A stretch of DNA of 50,117 bases, from assembly GCA_945868725.1 (NCBI GenBank), contig CAMBMU010000010.1, positions 1 to 50,117 on the forward strand, given 5' to 3'. This document shows positions 1 to 7,707 of this stretch, in pieces. Within the stretch, counting starts at the first letter, position 1. Every line of letters begins with the position of its first letter. The notes beneath the pieces were generated by a model. That model saw only the letters and a program-made list of their open reading frames with translations, was not told where the DNA came from and did not search any database. The translations under genes and the position numbers were made by a program. Source of the DNA: Spirosoma fluviale. GTDB lineage: Bacteria; Bacteroidota; Bacteroidia; Cytophagales; Cyclobacteriaceae.

Positions 1-73
1 ATCTAAATCAGAACATATTGATTCAAATTGGAGTTCTTATGTTTTATCCAATATTACACTCATTATCAATCAC

Positions 74-931
74 ATGAATAGATTCCTTTCCGCACATCTT
101 CGCGCATTTGACTGGCTAGATCACCACTGGGAGAGTCCTCGAAGTACCCGCTGGATCAGCAATCTGGTCGTTGTTTTTTTTATTTTAGGTTCCGTGGTGC
201 CGCTACTGATCTATTTAGAAGTATCCTTCCCTTTTCCTACACTATCCCCCTTCTTTGCCGTCGAGATCGCCTTCACCATCTTATTGGTCTTCGAGATCAT
301 AGGCTTGCTCTTCCTACTACCCAAGTCGGTAGCAGACTCCATCGGCAAACAGTTTGAAATTATTTCCCTGCTGCTCTTAAGAGATGCATTCAAAGAATTT
401 GGGCATTACATGGGAGAACTTAGTTGGGAGCCTGAACTCCTGCTCGAGCTCCTGCCCATGGTGGCAGATGGCTTTGGAGCAGTACTTATTTTTGGGATGA
501 CGGCCCTCTTTTACCGCACCCAAAAACACCAGAAAATCACACAGAGTAATGAGGAACAGGCAGAGTTTATCTCGGTCAAAAAGGTCATCTCCCTCTACCT
601 CGCGCTCGTATTTTTCTTGATTGTGGTCCTGGACATCACCCGAGCCCTCAATACGGGCGTAGTATCCTTTAGCATCCAATCATTCTACACGCTATTGATC
701 TTCACCGACATCTTTATCTTGATATTTTCCCTGAGGTATTCGAGCAAGTACTACAACTTGTTTCGCTACTCTTCCTTCGCCCTAGCCACCCTCTTTCTTC
801 GCTTAACTATTTCTGCACCAGCTTATTATAATGTGCTTCTTGCAGTAATAGCTGGCGCTTTGGTACTTGGAGTAACCTACATCTACAATGGGCTATTGAT
901 TAAATCGAGTACCTCCAAGATAGGTTCGTAA
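74..931 (+). CDS. Polytopic membrane protein of unknown function
   Basis: This 285-residue protein is mostly hydrophobic. I count about seven or eight likely membrane segments, the first near residues 30-50 and the last near 255-275, with a soluble stretch around residues 150-165 that is rich in Gln, Lys and Glu. The N-terminus (about 28 residues, several Arg, His and Trp) is probably cytoplasmic. I see no catalytic motif, metal site or transporter signature and do not recognise the family; a loose resemblance to voltage-sensor-like membrane bundles is too weak to use. The ATG is the first in the frame. It stands alone: the next gene begins 141 bases later, after a strong hairpin. Certain as a gene, unknown as a function. 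Confidence 0.75.
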   Translation: MNRFLSAHLRAFDWLDHHWESPRSTRWISNLVVVFFILGSVVPLLIYLEVSFPFPTLSPFFAVEIAFTILLVFEIIGLLFLLPKSVADSIGKQFEIISLLLLRDAFKEFGHYMGELSWEPELLLELLPMVADGFGAVLIFGMTALFYRTQKHQKITQSNEEQAEFISVKKVISLYLALVFFLIVVLDITRALNTGVVSFSIQSFYTLLIFTDIFILIFSLRYSSKYYNLFRYSSFALATLFLRLTISAPAYYNVLLAVIAGALVLGVTYIYNGLLIKSSTSKIGS

Positions 932-975
932 GTTGTATTAGGCCTTTCCATACTTATTTCGCTGCTAGTTTTGGG

Positions 976-1004
976 TAATCTCAATTGAAGAAAAATTGAG
1001 ATTA
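976..1004. other. Perfect 11-bp hairpin downstream of the first gene
   Basis: An 11-base stem (TAATCTCAATT pairing with AATTGAGATTA) closes a 7-base loop. It lies 45 bases past the stop codon of the membrane-protein gene. There is no uridine tract directly after the stem on either strand, so it is a poor intrinsic terminator; it may stabilise an mRNA 3' end or be a protein site. Confidence 0.45.
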
Positions 1005-1072
1005 TTCGTGATGCCTTATTTTTCTTCTGTAATTTTCCCTCCTGCGAATGAATTTAATTAGTTAAAGCTGCT

Positions 1073-2218
1073 ATGGGTATTGATCCTATTTGGGATGTAA
1101 TTGTGGTGGGCTCAGGACCCGCAGGGGCGATGGCCGCATACGAACTGGTAAAAGCAGGCCGGACTGTCGCCATTATGGAAAAAGAAACCCTTCCGAGGTA
1201 CAAAACCTGTGGTGGAGGACTAGTTTTTCGTGGGCGCGAAATGCTCCCCATCTCCGTACAAGATGCCATAGAAAAAGAATTCGATTCCTTGGCGGTGTAT
1301 TTTGACCAGCAAACCCAGCCCTTTACAGCGCAGCGCAGCTTTCCCATTTTGAGTATGGTGATGCGAGACCAGTTTGACCACCTGCTCGTCCAAGAAGCTG
1401 TCAAACTTGGGGCTGTGCTTCTTGAGGGGCAAACACTCAAACAACTTGATTTTGCAGATCACATTAGCCTTCATACTCAGGATCAACTCTTTCACGCTCG
1501 CTATATAGTGGCAGCAGATGGGGTGTTGGGTCCTACCGCCAAGCTCGCCGGATGGAAGGAAACGCGCAAACTAATTCCTGCCTTGGAATACGAAGTGGGA
1601 GTAAGCCTGGCAGATTTTGAGCGCCTCTCCAAAGAAGCTCGCTTTGACATTGATGCAATCCCCCAGGGCTATGGCTGGTGCTTTCCCAAAGCAAATCACC
1701 TTTCCATAGGTGTAGGATTATTTGCACCCAAAAAGATTCAACTCCGTACCTATTACCAAGCCTACCTCCAAAAATTAGGAATACAGGAAACCACCTTTGA
1801 GGATGCCCATGGCTTTCAAATCCCCGTTGGAGCGCGGACAGATGGCTTTTCTAGAAGAGGGGTATTTCTAACAGGTGATTCCGCTGGATTCGCCGATCCC
1901 TTGACTGCAGAAGGCTTGACCAACTCTATTTATTCGGGGATCCTGGCAGGGCAAAGCATCGCTCGACAGTTTGATCAGCCTGAGCAGGCCGCCAATGCCT
2001 ATCAAGCTGCCCTGGAAGAGCGCCTCCTTCCGGAGTTACGGTTTAGCGAAGTGATGGCATCCTTTTTTTATTTTATGCCCGCTGCAAGAAATTTACTTAT
2101 GGGCAGGTATGGGCAGCGTGCCTGTGAGATTTTAACGGATGTATTCACCGGACAAACTCTTCTCAGCCAAGACCTCAAAAAAAAGGCACTCAAAAAATTG
2201 AAGTGGACAAATTGGTGA
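1073..2218 (+). CDS. Geranylgeranyl reductase family FAD-dependent oxidoreductase
   Basis: The 381-residue product starts with a dinucleotide-binding fold (GSGPAGAMAA near residues 13-22, then an acidic EKE at the end of the second strand) that holds the ADP part of FAD. The second FAD signature, GDSAGFADP followed by AEGLTNSI, lies near residues 268-285. This pattern matches the geranylgeranyl reductase group, which saturates isoprenoid chains of lipids or quinones, and the length fits. The substrate cannot be read from sequence; menaquinone side-chain or carotenoid-related reduction are both possible. It is a single-gene unit ending at a strong terminator at about 2356-2393. Confidence 0.8.
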   Translation: MGIDPIWDVIVVGSGPAGAMAAYELVKAGRTVAIMEKETLPRYKTCGGGLVFRGREMLPISVQDAIEKEFDSLAVYFDQQTQPFTAQRSFPILSMVMRDQFDHLLVQEAVKLGAVLLEGQTLKQLDFADHISLHTQDQLFHARYIVAADGVLGPTAKLAGWKETRKLIPALEYEVGVSLADFERLSKEARFDIDAIPQGYGWCFPKANHLSIGVGLFAPKKIQLRTYYQAYLQKLGIQETTFEDAHGFQIPVGARTDGFSRRGVFLTGDSAGFADPLTAEGLTNSIYSGILAGQSIARQFDQPEQAANAYQAALEERLLPELRFSEVMASFFYFMPAARNLLMGRYGQRACEILTDVFTGQTLLSQDLKKKALKKLKWTNW

Positions 2219-2220
2219 GT

Positions 2221-2335
2221 AGGATACCTGTTCAGCTGTGGACAATTTGTCAACGGTCAACAGTCCATGGTCCACGGCTCACTGAATTGAACTTCAATCA
2301 CTATTTTCTTCCCTTATAAGTAGATGCGGCTAATT
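2221..2335 (-). repeat. Diverged copy A of a dispersed intergenic element
   Basis: This stretch starts three bases after the stop codon of the flavoprotein gene and aligns by eye with the element copies at 41574-41736 and 48308-48451. Shared blocks are a GGATA...GTTCA start, a heptad array, an AATTGAACTTCAA block, a TATTTTCTT block and a degenerate decamer GCGGCTAATT at 2326-2335. It has the same orientation as the copy at 48308-48451 (reported as minus because the copy at 41574 is taken as plus). Confidence 0.6.
2248..2282 (-). repeat. Heptad array, five units in register
   Basis: On the plus strand the units are TGTCAAC, GGTCAAC, AGTCCAT, GGTCCAC and GGCTCAC, exactly seven bases apart. Read on the minus strand they follow GTKGACN. 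The array lies inside element copy A. Confidence 0.65.
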
Positions 2336-2355
2336 ATCTAATCCAGGCTGGAATC

Positions 2356-2393
2356 AAAAAGAGGCTGTCCCGAAAGGAGACAGCCTCTTTTTT
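2356..2393. terminator. Strong intrinsic terminator, possibly bidirectional
   Basis: A nine-base GC-rich stem (GAGGCTGTC with GACAGCCTC) flanked by a run of five A and a run of six T forms a terminator for the flavoprotein transcript. The A-run before the stem would allow it to work on the other strand too. Confidence 0.85.
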
Positions 2394-2458
2394 ACTTGTA
2401 TTATCTAAATGAATTTGTGCCTAGTAGGATCTAGGCTTGAGGTTCATTACAATCTGCT

Positions 2459-2517
2459 GTCGACCGTGGACTGTTGACAGTTGATTTTTTATCAATCGTC
2501 CACTGTCCACCGTTGAT
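2459..2517. repeat. Two heptad arrays facing each other
   Basis: Units GTCGACC, GTGGACT, GTTGACA and GTTGATT (2459-2486) are followed after three T by units in the opposite orientation, TATCAAT, CGTCCAC, TGTCCAC and CGTTGAT (2490-2517). Together they make a 59-base imperfect palindrome with a T-rich centre that could fold as a long hairpin or cruciform. Confidence 0.65.
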
Positions 2518-2582
2518 CCTGCTAGGATACAATCGCGTATTCCAAATTTGGAGGCTACACTGCATTACACCACGAAATGGCT

Positions 2583-2603
2583 GTCGACGGTGGACCGTTG
2601 ACT
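2583..2603 (+). repeat. Heptad array, three units
   Basis: GTCGACG, GTGGACC and GTTGACT follow one another without a gap. The 21 bases are also nearly self-complementary. This is the third array within the 518-base gap at 2219-2736; apart from the terminator and a promoter I see no other feature and no credible small gene in that gap. Confidence 0.6.
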
Positions 2604-2640
2604 AGCAGTAATCCAACCTCTCGGTAAGCCAATGGTAGGA

Positions 2641-2670
2641 TTGCATACAATCATTTTTTCTTTATTTTTG
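2641..2670 (+). promoter_or_regulatory. Bacteroidota-type promoter for the methyltransferase-like gene
   Basis: A TTG at 2641-2643 is separated by exactly 19 bases from TATTTTTG at 2663-2670, matching the TTG-N19-TAnnTTTG pattern known for the primary sigma factor of this phylum. It predicts a leader of about 60 bases before the ATG at 2737. Confidence 0.6.
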
Positions 2671-2736
2671 CTAACATTAATTTAACAATAAGGTTAAATT
2701 AAATTAACTCATATTTTCTTCCCCCTTTGTTCAAAA

Positions 2737-3492
2737 ATGGCTCTTCAAGAAGAATTAGAAACCCAAGGCAACTGGCTATTTCGTTACCGGAGTTTTTTAC
2801 CGATAGTTATTATTTTGGTGGGCTGGGCAAGGTACCTACGAAGGGTGCTTCATCCTGAAGAATTTCCCCTTTATGTAGCTGATTACGAACAACTTTACTT
2901 TGCAGTAGCGATAGGAGTAGGGCTCTTGGGTTTGTTGATTCGAGTATACACCGTTGGCTATTCCCCTCCTAATACTTCTGGACGCAATACCAAAGCAGGT
3001 CAGGTTGCGGATACCCTCAACCAAACAGGAATCTATTCCTTGGTTCGCCATCCCCTTTATGTGGGCAATTTTTTGATGTGGTTAGGCCCTGCCTTGGTTA
3101 CGGTAGATCTTTGGTTTGTCATCTCTTTCTGTCTGCTTTATTGGGTGTATTACGAACGAATCATGTTTGCAGAAGAGCAATTTCTCCGCAAAAAATTTGG
3201 AGAAGTTTACCTCCAATGGAGCGCTAAAGTCCCTGCTTTTCTACCCAATTTCAGCAATTTCAGCCCTCCAAAAATTTCCTTCAGCTGGAAAAAAGTGTTG
3301 TCAAAAGAAAAGAATGGGCTATCCGCCTTGTTTTTAATTTTCTTTTTGTTCGATGTTTCGGTACTCCTTTTTAACCCTGACCATTATACTAGCCGAATAT
3401 TGATTGGGTTAAGTGTAGGCTCGGGAGTCCTCTACCTCATTCTGAAGTTTATCAAATCCAAAACTTCACTTCTCGTGGAAATCGATCGCTAA
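2737..3492 (+). CDS. Isoprenylcysteine carboxyl methyltransferase-like membrane protein
   Basis: The 251-residue protein has membrane segments near residues 17-33 and 52-70, then the conserved core of the ICMT/PEMT-type methyltransferases: a YSLVRHPLYVGN motif near residues 99-110, two closely spaced membrane spans, and YERIMFAEEQFLRKKFG followed by YLQW. In this family the RHP and E-E motifs bind S-adenosylmethionine at the membrane face. Bacterial members methylate lipids or small molecules and the real substrate here is unknown. An extra C-terminal region (about residues 175-250) adds two further hydrophobic segments. Single-gene unit, with its own promoter at 2641-2670. Confidence 0.75.
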   Translation: MALQEELETQGNWLFRYRSFLPIVIILVGWARYLRRVLHPEEFPLYVADYEQLYFAVAIGVGLLGLLIRVYTVGYSPPNTSGRNTKAGQVADTLNQTGIYSLVRHPLYVGNFLMWLGPALVTVDLWFVISFCLLYWVYYERIMFAEEQFLRKKFGEVYLQWSAKVPAFLPNFSNFSPPKISFSWKKVLSKEKNGLSALFLIFFLFDVSVLLFNPDHYTSRILIGLSVGSGVLYLILKFIKSKTSLLVEIDR

Positions 3493-3568
3493 AGATTTAC
3501 TTATCTTTAAACCCTAGCAATCCGCAGCCAAGTAGCCCTTTTTTGGCCAGTTTTGAAGTTATTGAATC

Positions 3569-4474
3569 ATGAAAATCAATCTCCTATATTTTTCAGTCGT
3601 CCTAGCTTTCTCTATCCAAAGCTGTGCTGAGGGGAATACCCAGGTAGGTGAAAAGAATGCGTCGGCAAATCAAAAAATTGACTCCCTTTTTTTAGCAGGA
3701 ACTCCTCAGGGCAAATTAGAAAATCCCCTTCTGGAAGAGGTGAGTGGATTGGTAGTTTCTCACCGCTACCCCAACCGCCTCTATGTACATACAGATAGTG
3801 GTGGAGAAGCCGCTGTCTTTGTGCTGGATACCTTGGGCAATGAACTAGGGAAACTCGAACTTTCTGGCTTACGCAACCGAGATTGGGAAGATATAGCCGT
3901 AGGGCCTGGCCCCAATGGAAGTTCTTATATCTATGTAGCCGAGATAGGTGACAACGAGGCCAAGTACGATCAAGTTTATCTCTACCGATTTTTGGAGCCT
4001 GAGCTATTGCAAGCAATTCCCAGTAGCGCAATCGACAGAGTCAACCTCCAGTTTCCAGGCGGGCCCAAGGATGCAGAATCCTTACTGGTAGATCCTATTT
4101 CTGGGGAGTTATTTTTGGTGTCTAAGCGAGAGTCTAAAAACACGCTTTACCGGGTACCTGCTGATGGGTTTGAAAAAGGGAACGCGCTTTTAGAAAAATT
4201 GCATTCGTTTGATTTTACCAGTTCGGTAGGGGCTGATGTTTCACGGGATGGAAGCAAAATCCTAATCAAAACTTATTTGGAAGTATTTTATTGGACCCGT
4301 CAAGCCAATCAATCTCTTTCGGAAGCGCTGCAAGCCCCGCCACTGCGTCTGCCTTACATCCCGGAACCACAAGGAGAGGCCATAGGATTTAATTTTAAGG
4401 GAAATGCCTACTTTACCTTGAGTGAAAAACGCAATGGAATTATTCCTACCCTCTATCGGTATCCTAAAAAATAG
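3569..4474 (+). CDS. Secreted lipoprotein with predicted beta-propeller fold
   Basis: The protein (301 residues) begins with a short signal peptide ending in a lipobox-like SIQSC, so Cys19 is the likely lipid-anchored residue. The mature part has recurring strand pairs of the kind seen in beta-propellers, with phrases such as NRLYVHTDSGG, DWEDIAVG, YIYVAEIGDN, DAESLLVDP and PQGEAIGF. The DWEDIA and DAESLL motifs are typical of SdiA-regulated/esterase-like propeller proteins often seen in Bacteroidota. No catalytic residues can be assigned. It converges on purB, with only 58 bases between the stop codons and no clear terminator there. Confidence 0.6.
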   Translation: MKINLLYFSVVLAFSIQSCAEGNTQVGEKNASANQKIDSLFLAGTPQGKLENPLLEEVSGLVVSHRYPNRLYVHTDSGGEAAVFVLDTLGNELGKLELSGLRNRDWEDIAVGPGPNGSSYIYVAEIGDNEAKYDQVYLYRFLEPELLQAIPSSAIDRVNLQFPGGPKDAESLLVDPISGELFLVSKRESKNTLYRVPADGFEKGNALLEKLHSFDFTSSVGADVSRDGSKILIKTYLEVFYWTRQANQSLSEALQAPPLRLPYIPEPQGEAIGFNFKGNAYFTLSEKRNGIIPTLYRYPKK

Positions 4475-4532
4475 TGGTTTCATTTGGGGTCATTCCAAAG
4501 AAGGAATCGCATCCCGCTTTGCTGCCTAATAT

Positions 4533-5876
4533 TTAGATTCCCGTGTAGGTAAAGGGGGTGATGGCTTTCAGTTCGGTCTTCAGATCCGTAGAAATGGCCA
4601 ACCCCTCGATGAATTCCGTAAGGGAGGCCTGGGTGATCTTGGAGTGGGTTCTGGTGAGGTCCCGCAAGGCTTCGTAGGGCTTTGGAAACCCTTCTCGTCT
4701 CAAAATGGTCTGAATAGCCTCAGCTACTACGGCCCAATTATCCTCCAGATCAGCATCTATCGCTGCACGGTTCAATTCCAATTTGCCCAAACCTTTGTGA
4801 AGCGACTCCAAGGAAATCAGCATGTGTGCAAGAGGTACTCCCACGATGCGCAACACGGTGCTATCGGTCAGGTCTCGCTGTAATCTGGAGATGGGAAGCT
4901 TTGCTGCCAAGTGCTCCAGAAGCGCATTGGCAATGCCAAGATTGCCTTCTGCATTTTCAAAATCGATGGGATTGACCTTGTGGGGCATGGCGGAGGAGCC
5001 TACCTCACCAGTTTTGATTTTTTGCTTGAAATAATTCATCGCCACGTACTGCCATACGTCCTTGGAAAGATCCAGTAGGATGGTATTGATGCGCTTTAAG
5101 CCATCAAAAATAGCAGCCATATGGTCGTAATGCTCGATTTGAGTGGTGGGATAGGAGCGGCTAAGCCCCAAAGATTTTTCTACAAATTGCTTGGCAAACC
5201 CATTCCAATCAATCTCCGGATAGGCGACATGATGCGCATTGAAATTCCCCGTTGCCCCGCCAAATTTGGCAGCATAGGGTACCTGAGCGAGTAGCGCTAA
5301 CTGTTGCTTCAATCGCACTACAAATACGTCAATTTCTTTTCCCAGACGGGTTGGTGAGGCAGGTTGTCCGTGCGTTTTGGCAAGCATGGGTATAGCGGCC
5401 CAGTCGGAGGAAAGTGCTGATAGCTGGGAAATTATGCCCTGAAGTGCAGGAAGTACAACTTCCTGAAGCCCTTCCTTCAGCATCAAAGGGGTGGCTGTAT
5501 TGTTGATATCCTGAGAGGTGAGCCCAAAGTGGATGAATTCTTTGTATTCCTCGAGTCCTAAAGAATCGAATTTCTCTTTCAAGAAGTATTCTACTGCCTT
5601 TACGTCGTGGTTGGTAGTTCGCTCCGCAGTTTTGATCCACTCGGCATCTTCCAAAGAAAAATCACTGACCCAGCTGTTGAGCTTTGGGAAAAGGGTTTTA
5701 TCAAAGGAGGCAAGCTGAGGCAAGGGAAGTTCGCACAAGGCAATAAAATAGGCCACCTCTACCTGCACCCGATACTTGATCAGCGCAAATTCTGAGAAAT
5801 AGGCTCGAAGTGGGGCAGTCTTGCCAGCATAACGTCCATCCACAGAGGAGATAGCGGTGAGGGCCTGTAGTTCCAT
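4533..5876 (-). CDS. purB: Adenylosuccinate lyase
   Basis: This 447-residue enzyme removes fumarate from SAICAR and from adenylosuccinate in purine synthesis. The fumarase/aspartase superfamily signature SSAMPHKVNP is at residues 294-303, with the catalytic serine in the mobile loop before it, and THGQP is at 168-172. The open frame extends 18 codons further upstream, but I choose the ATG at 5876: the protein then begins MELQALTAISSVDGRY, the usual family start, and a TACCTTTG promoter element at 5928-5935 overlaps the upstream start. It is a lone minus-strand gene divergent from the ferredoxin reductase gene. Confidence 0.95.
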   Translation of the reverse strand: MELQALTAISSVDGRYAGKTAPLRAYFSEFALIKYRVQVEVAYFIALCELPLPQLASFDKTLFPKLNSWVSDFSLEDAEWIKTAERTTNHDVKAVEYFLKEKFDSLGLEEYKEFIHFGLTSQDINNTATPLMLKEGLQEVVLPALQGIISQLSALSSDWAAIPMLAKTHGQPASPTRLGKEIDVFVVRLKQQLALLAQVPYAAKFGGATGNFNAHHVAYPEIDWNGFAKQFVEKSLGLSRSYPTTQIEHYDHMAAIFDGLKRINTILLDLSKDVWQYVAMNYFKQKIKTGEVGSSAMPHKVNPIDFENAEGNLGIANALLEHLAAKLPISRLQRDLTDSTVLRIVGVPLAHMLISLESLHKGLGKLELNRAAIDADLEDNWAVVAEAIQTILRREGFPKPYEALRDLTRTHSKITQASLTEFIEGLAISTDLKTELKAITPFTYTGI

Positions 5877-5927
5877 AACGTAAATTTTGCGGAGCGAAAA
5901 AGTGGAAAGATTTAGTTTTTTACTGGT

Positions 5928-5935
5928 CAAAGGTA
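5928..5935 (-). promoter_or_regulatory. -7 promoter element of purB
   Basis: TACCTTTG on the minus strand matches TAnnTTTG. No TTG is seen 19 bases upstream. Transcription would start roughly 45 bases before the purB ATG, which rules against the longer frame start at 5930. Confidence 0.5.
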
Positions 5936-6060
5936 CGCCTTTGCCTCCAAAATCTACAGTAGAACGGATGATTTCTCTTGCTCAACTAAACTTCCTACAG
6001 TGATTTGAGGTTAATCCTACAAATTTATCTTATCAAGTCTCGGATTCTGGGTTAAGGGAT

Positions 6061-6068
6061 TAATTTTG
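6061..6068 (+). promoter_or_regulatory. -7 promoter element of the ferredoxin reductase gene
   Basis: TAATTTTG fits TAnnTTTG and lies 21 bases before the ATG at 6090. It overlaps a possible TTG start at 6066, which argues that the TTG is not used. No matching -33 element is visible. Confidence 0.4.
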
Positions 6069-6089
6069 CATCACTTTAGTTACTATCCC

Positions 6090-7187
6090 ATGTTCAATTT
6101 CTTCAAGAAAAAGGCAGAGTCCAGCAGCAGTTACCTTCCGCTCAAAGTCAGAGAGGTAGTTAAGGAAACTTCCGATACAGTAACCATTTACTTTGAACAG
6201 CCCGAACCCTATTTGGAGTACTTGCCGGGACAATTTTTAACCCTGGTTTTGGAGTTGGAGGGCAAGGAACAACGCAGGTCCTATTCTTTGTGCACCTCAC
6301 CTTTTGTAGATTCCTTCCCAGGTATTTCCGTAAAGCGAGTTCCCAAAGGCTTGTTTTCCAATTACTTGAACGACAAGGTCTTTCCTGGAAAAACCCTCAA
6401 TGTCCTCAAGCCAATGGGGAATTTTACTACCCCCTTTCATTCCAAAAACCGGCGGCATTTCTTTTTGATTGCTGGAGGTAGCGGCATCACGCCGATGATG
6501 GGTTTACTGAAGTCTGTATTGGTAAATGAGCCTGAATCGCGCATTACCTTGATCTACTGCAGCCGTAAGGAAGAGGAAATCATCTTTGGAGCACAGTTGC
6601 AACTCCTAGAAAAAGCGAATGCAGATCGTTTGACCGTAATCCATAACTTGAGCCAGGCGGACGAATCCTGGACAGGGATGAGAGGAAGGCTTTCTGCTTC
6701 GGGCTTGAAAGAGCTATTTGCGCAAGCCGAATACGAGCCACGCTATCAGGAGGAGTATTTCATCTGTGGTCCAGAAGGGCTGATGCAAACGACCCAGAAG
6801 GTATTGGAGGAACTTTCTGTGCCTAGTGACCGGATACACAGCGAGAGCTTTTTCTCAGCTGCTGCCGAACAAGCAAAAGAGGAGGCCAAAGCGGGCATCA
6901 AGTCCGGACTACTTTCTCGAGACGTAAGCATCTTGGTGGAAGGAGAAGAGCATTTGGTGACTGTAGATCCTGGAAAAACGATTTTGGAAGCTGGCCTAGC
7001 CGCAGGACTCAACATGCCTTACAGTTGTCAAAGTGGACTATGCACCGCTTGTCGCGGTCGGTTGACCTCAGGTCAAGTTAAAATGGATGAAGATGCAGGC
7101 TTGAGTGAAAAAGAGGTGGCAGATGGCTATGTGCTCTGCTGCGTTTCTAGACCTCAGTCTGAAGATATTTACATACGCATCGAATAA
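6090..7187 (+). CDS. PaaE-like flavin/2Fe-2S NAD(P)H oxidoreductase
   Basis: The 365-residue protein has three parts in the order of PaaE-type reductases. First is an FAD-binding barrel (RSYSLCTSP near residue 72), then an NAD(P)-binding domain (GGSGITPMM near residues 129-137 and a CGPEGLM motif near 220), then a C-terminal plant-type 2Fe-2S ferredoxin domain with CQSGLCTAC and a later Cys in YVLCC. It should pass electrons from NAD(P)H through FAD to the cluster and on to an oxygenase or other partner. No phenylacetate (paa) gene is nearby, so the physiological partner is unknown. The start at 6090 is preferred over an upstream TTG. Its stop codon overlaps the next gene's start by one base. 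Confidence 0.85.
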   Translation: MFNFFKKKAESSSSYLPLKVREVVKETSDTVTIYFEQPEPYLEYLPGQFLTLVLELEGKEQRRSYSLCTSPFVDSFPGISVKRVPKGLFSNYLNDKVFPGKTLNVLKPMGNFTTPFHSKNRRHFFLIAGGSGITPMMGLLKSVLVNEPESRITLIYCSRKEEEIIFGAQLQLLEKANADRLTVIHNLSQADESWTGMRGRLSASGLKELFAQAEYEPRYQEEYFICGPEGLMQTTQKVLEELSVPSDRIHSESFFSAAAEQAKEEAKAGIKSGLLSRDVSILVEGEEHLVTVDPGKTILEAGLAAGLNMPYSCQSGLCTACRGRLTSGQVKMDEDAGLSEKEVADGYVLCCVSRPQSEDIYIRIE

Positions 7188-7675
7188 TGGAAAAAGAAGA
7201 ATTGCGCACGATTTACCAACGTACCGAGCGCCTTACAGTGGTGGTTTTACTCCTTGCACTGCCTGCATTTGGGGCTGTGTACCTGTACCAGCAATCAGGG
7301 AGTTTTTCCCAGACCCTTCCCGTCCTTCCCGCTTGGGCTCAATATTTCCTACTTGGAGCAGGTGTCCTTTTTTTGGTGCTTCAGTACCTGTTATTTCATC
7401 AAAAAATAAAGCAATCCTTTCAGCAAGCCTCCCTCTTGGAAAAGGTGGCTTTGTATGCTTCCGCCACTCGGCAGCGTTTTATGCTCCTTTTGGTGGTTTC
7501 GATTCTCAGTACAGCAGGTCTCCTGTGGAGTGGAAGCCCAGGTTTTGTCTTTTTATTTACGTTGACGCTCGTCTTCTTCTCTTTGGGAAAGCCCACGCCG
7601 GACCGAATGGTGCGCTTGATGAAGTTAAAAAAAGAAGACCGGGAACTTCTTACTGAAATTTCCCGGCCTGCTTGA
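7187..7675 (+). CDS. Small membrane protein coupled to the ferredoxin reductase
   Basis: This is a 162-residue protein with four likely membrane spans (around residues 16-34, 48-64, 95-111 and 115-130), in two hairpin pairs, and a charged C-terminal tail. No family is recognised. The ATG shares one base with the stop codon of the reductase gene (TAATG), so the two are almost surely co-translated. A role as membrane partner or anchor for the reductase is only an inference from that coupling. Confidence 0.65.
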   Translation: MEKEELRTIYQRTERLTVVVLLLALPAFGAVYLYQQSGSFSQTLPVLPAWAQYFLLGAGVLFLVLQYLLFHQKIKQSFQQASLLEKVALYASATRQRFMLLLVVSILSTAGLLWSGSPGFVFLFTLTLVFFSLGKPTPDRMVRLMKLKKEDRELLTEISRPA

Positions 7676-7707
7676 GCGCGCCTATCGCGTAGTTGAAATC
7701 AATCCAA

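Noticed and set aside
2248-2603. Possible CRISPR array in the repeat-rich gap
   Set aside because: Units are seven bases with no spacers between them, and no cas gene is present anywhere in the window.
5877-5930. Longer purB start 18 codons upstream
   Set aside because: The extra residues overlap the TACCTTTG promoter element and the family start motif follows the ATG at 5876.
6066-6089. TTG start for the PaaE-like gene
   Set aside because: It lies on the -7 promoter element; the ATG at 6090 is 24 bases further and gives a normal N-terminus.
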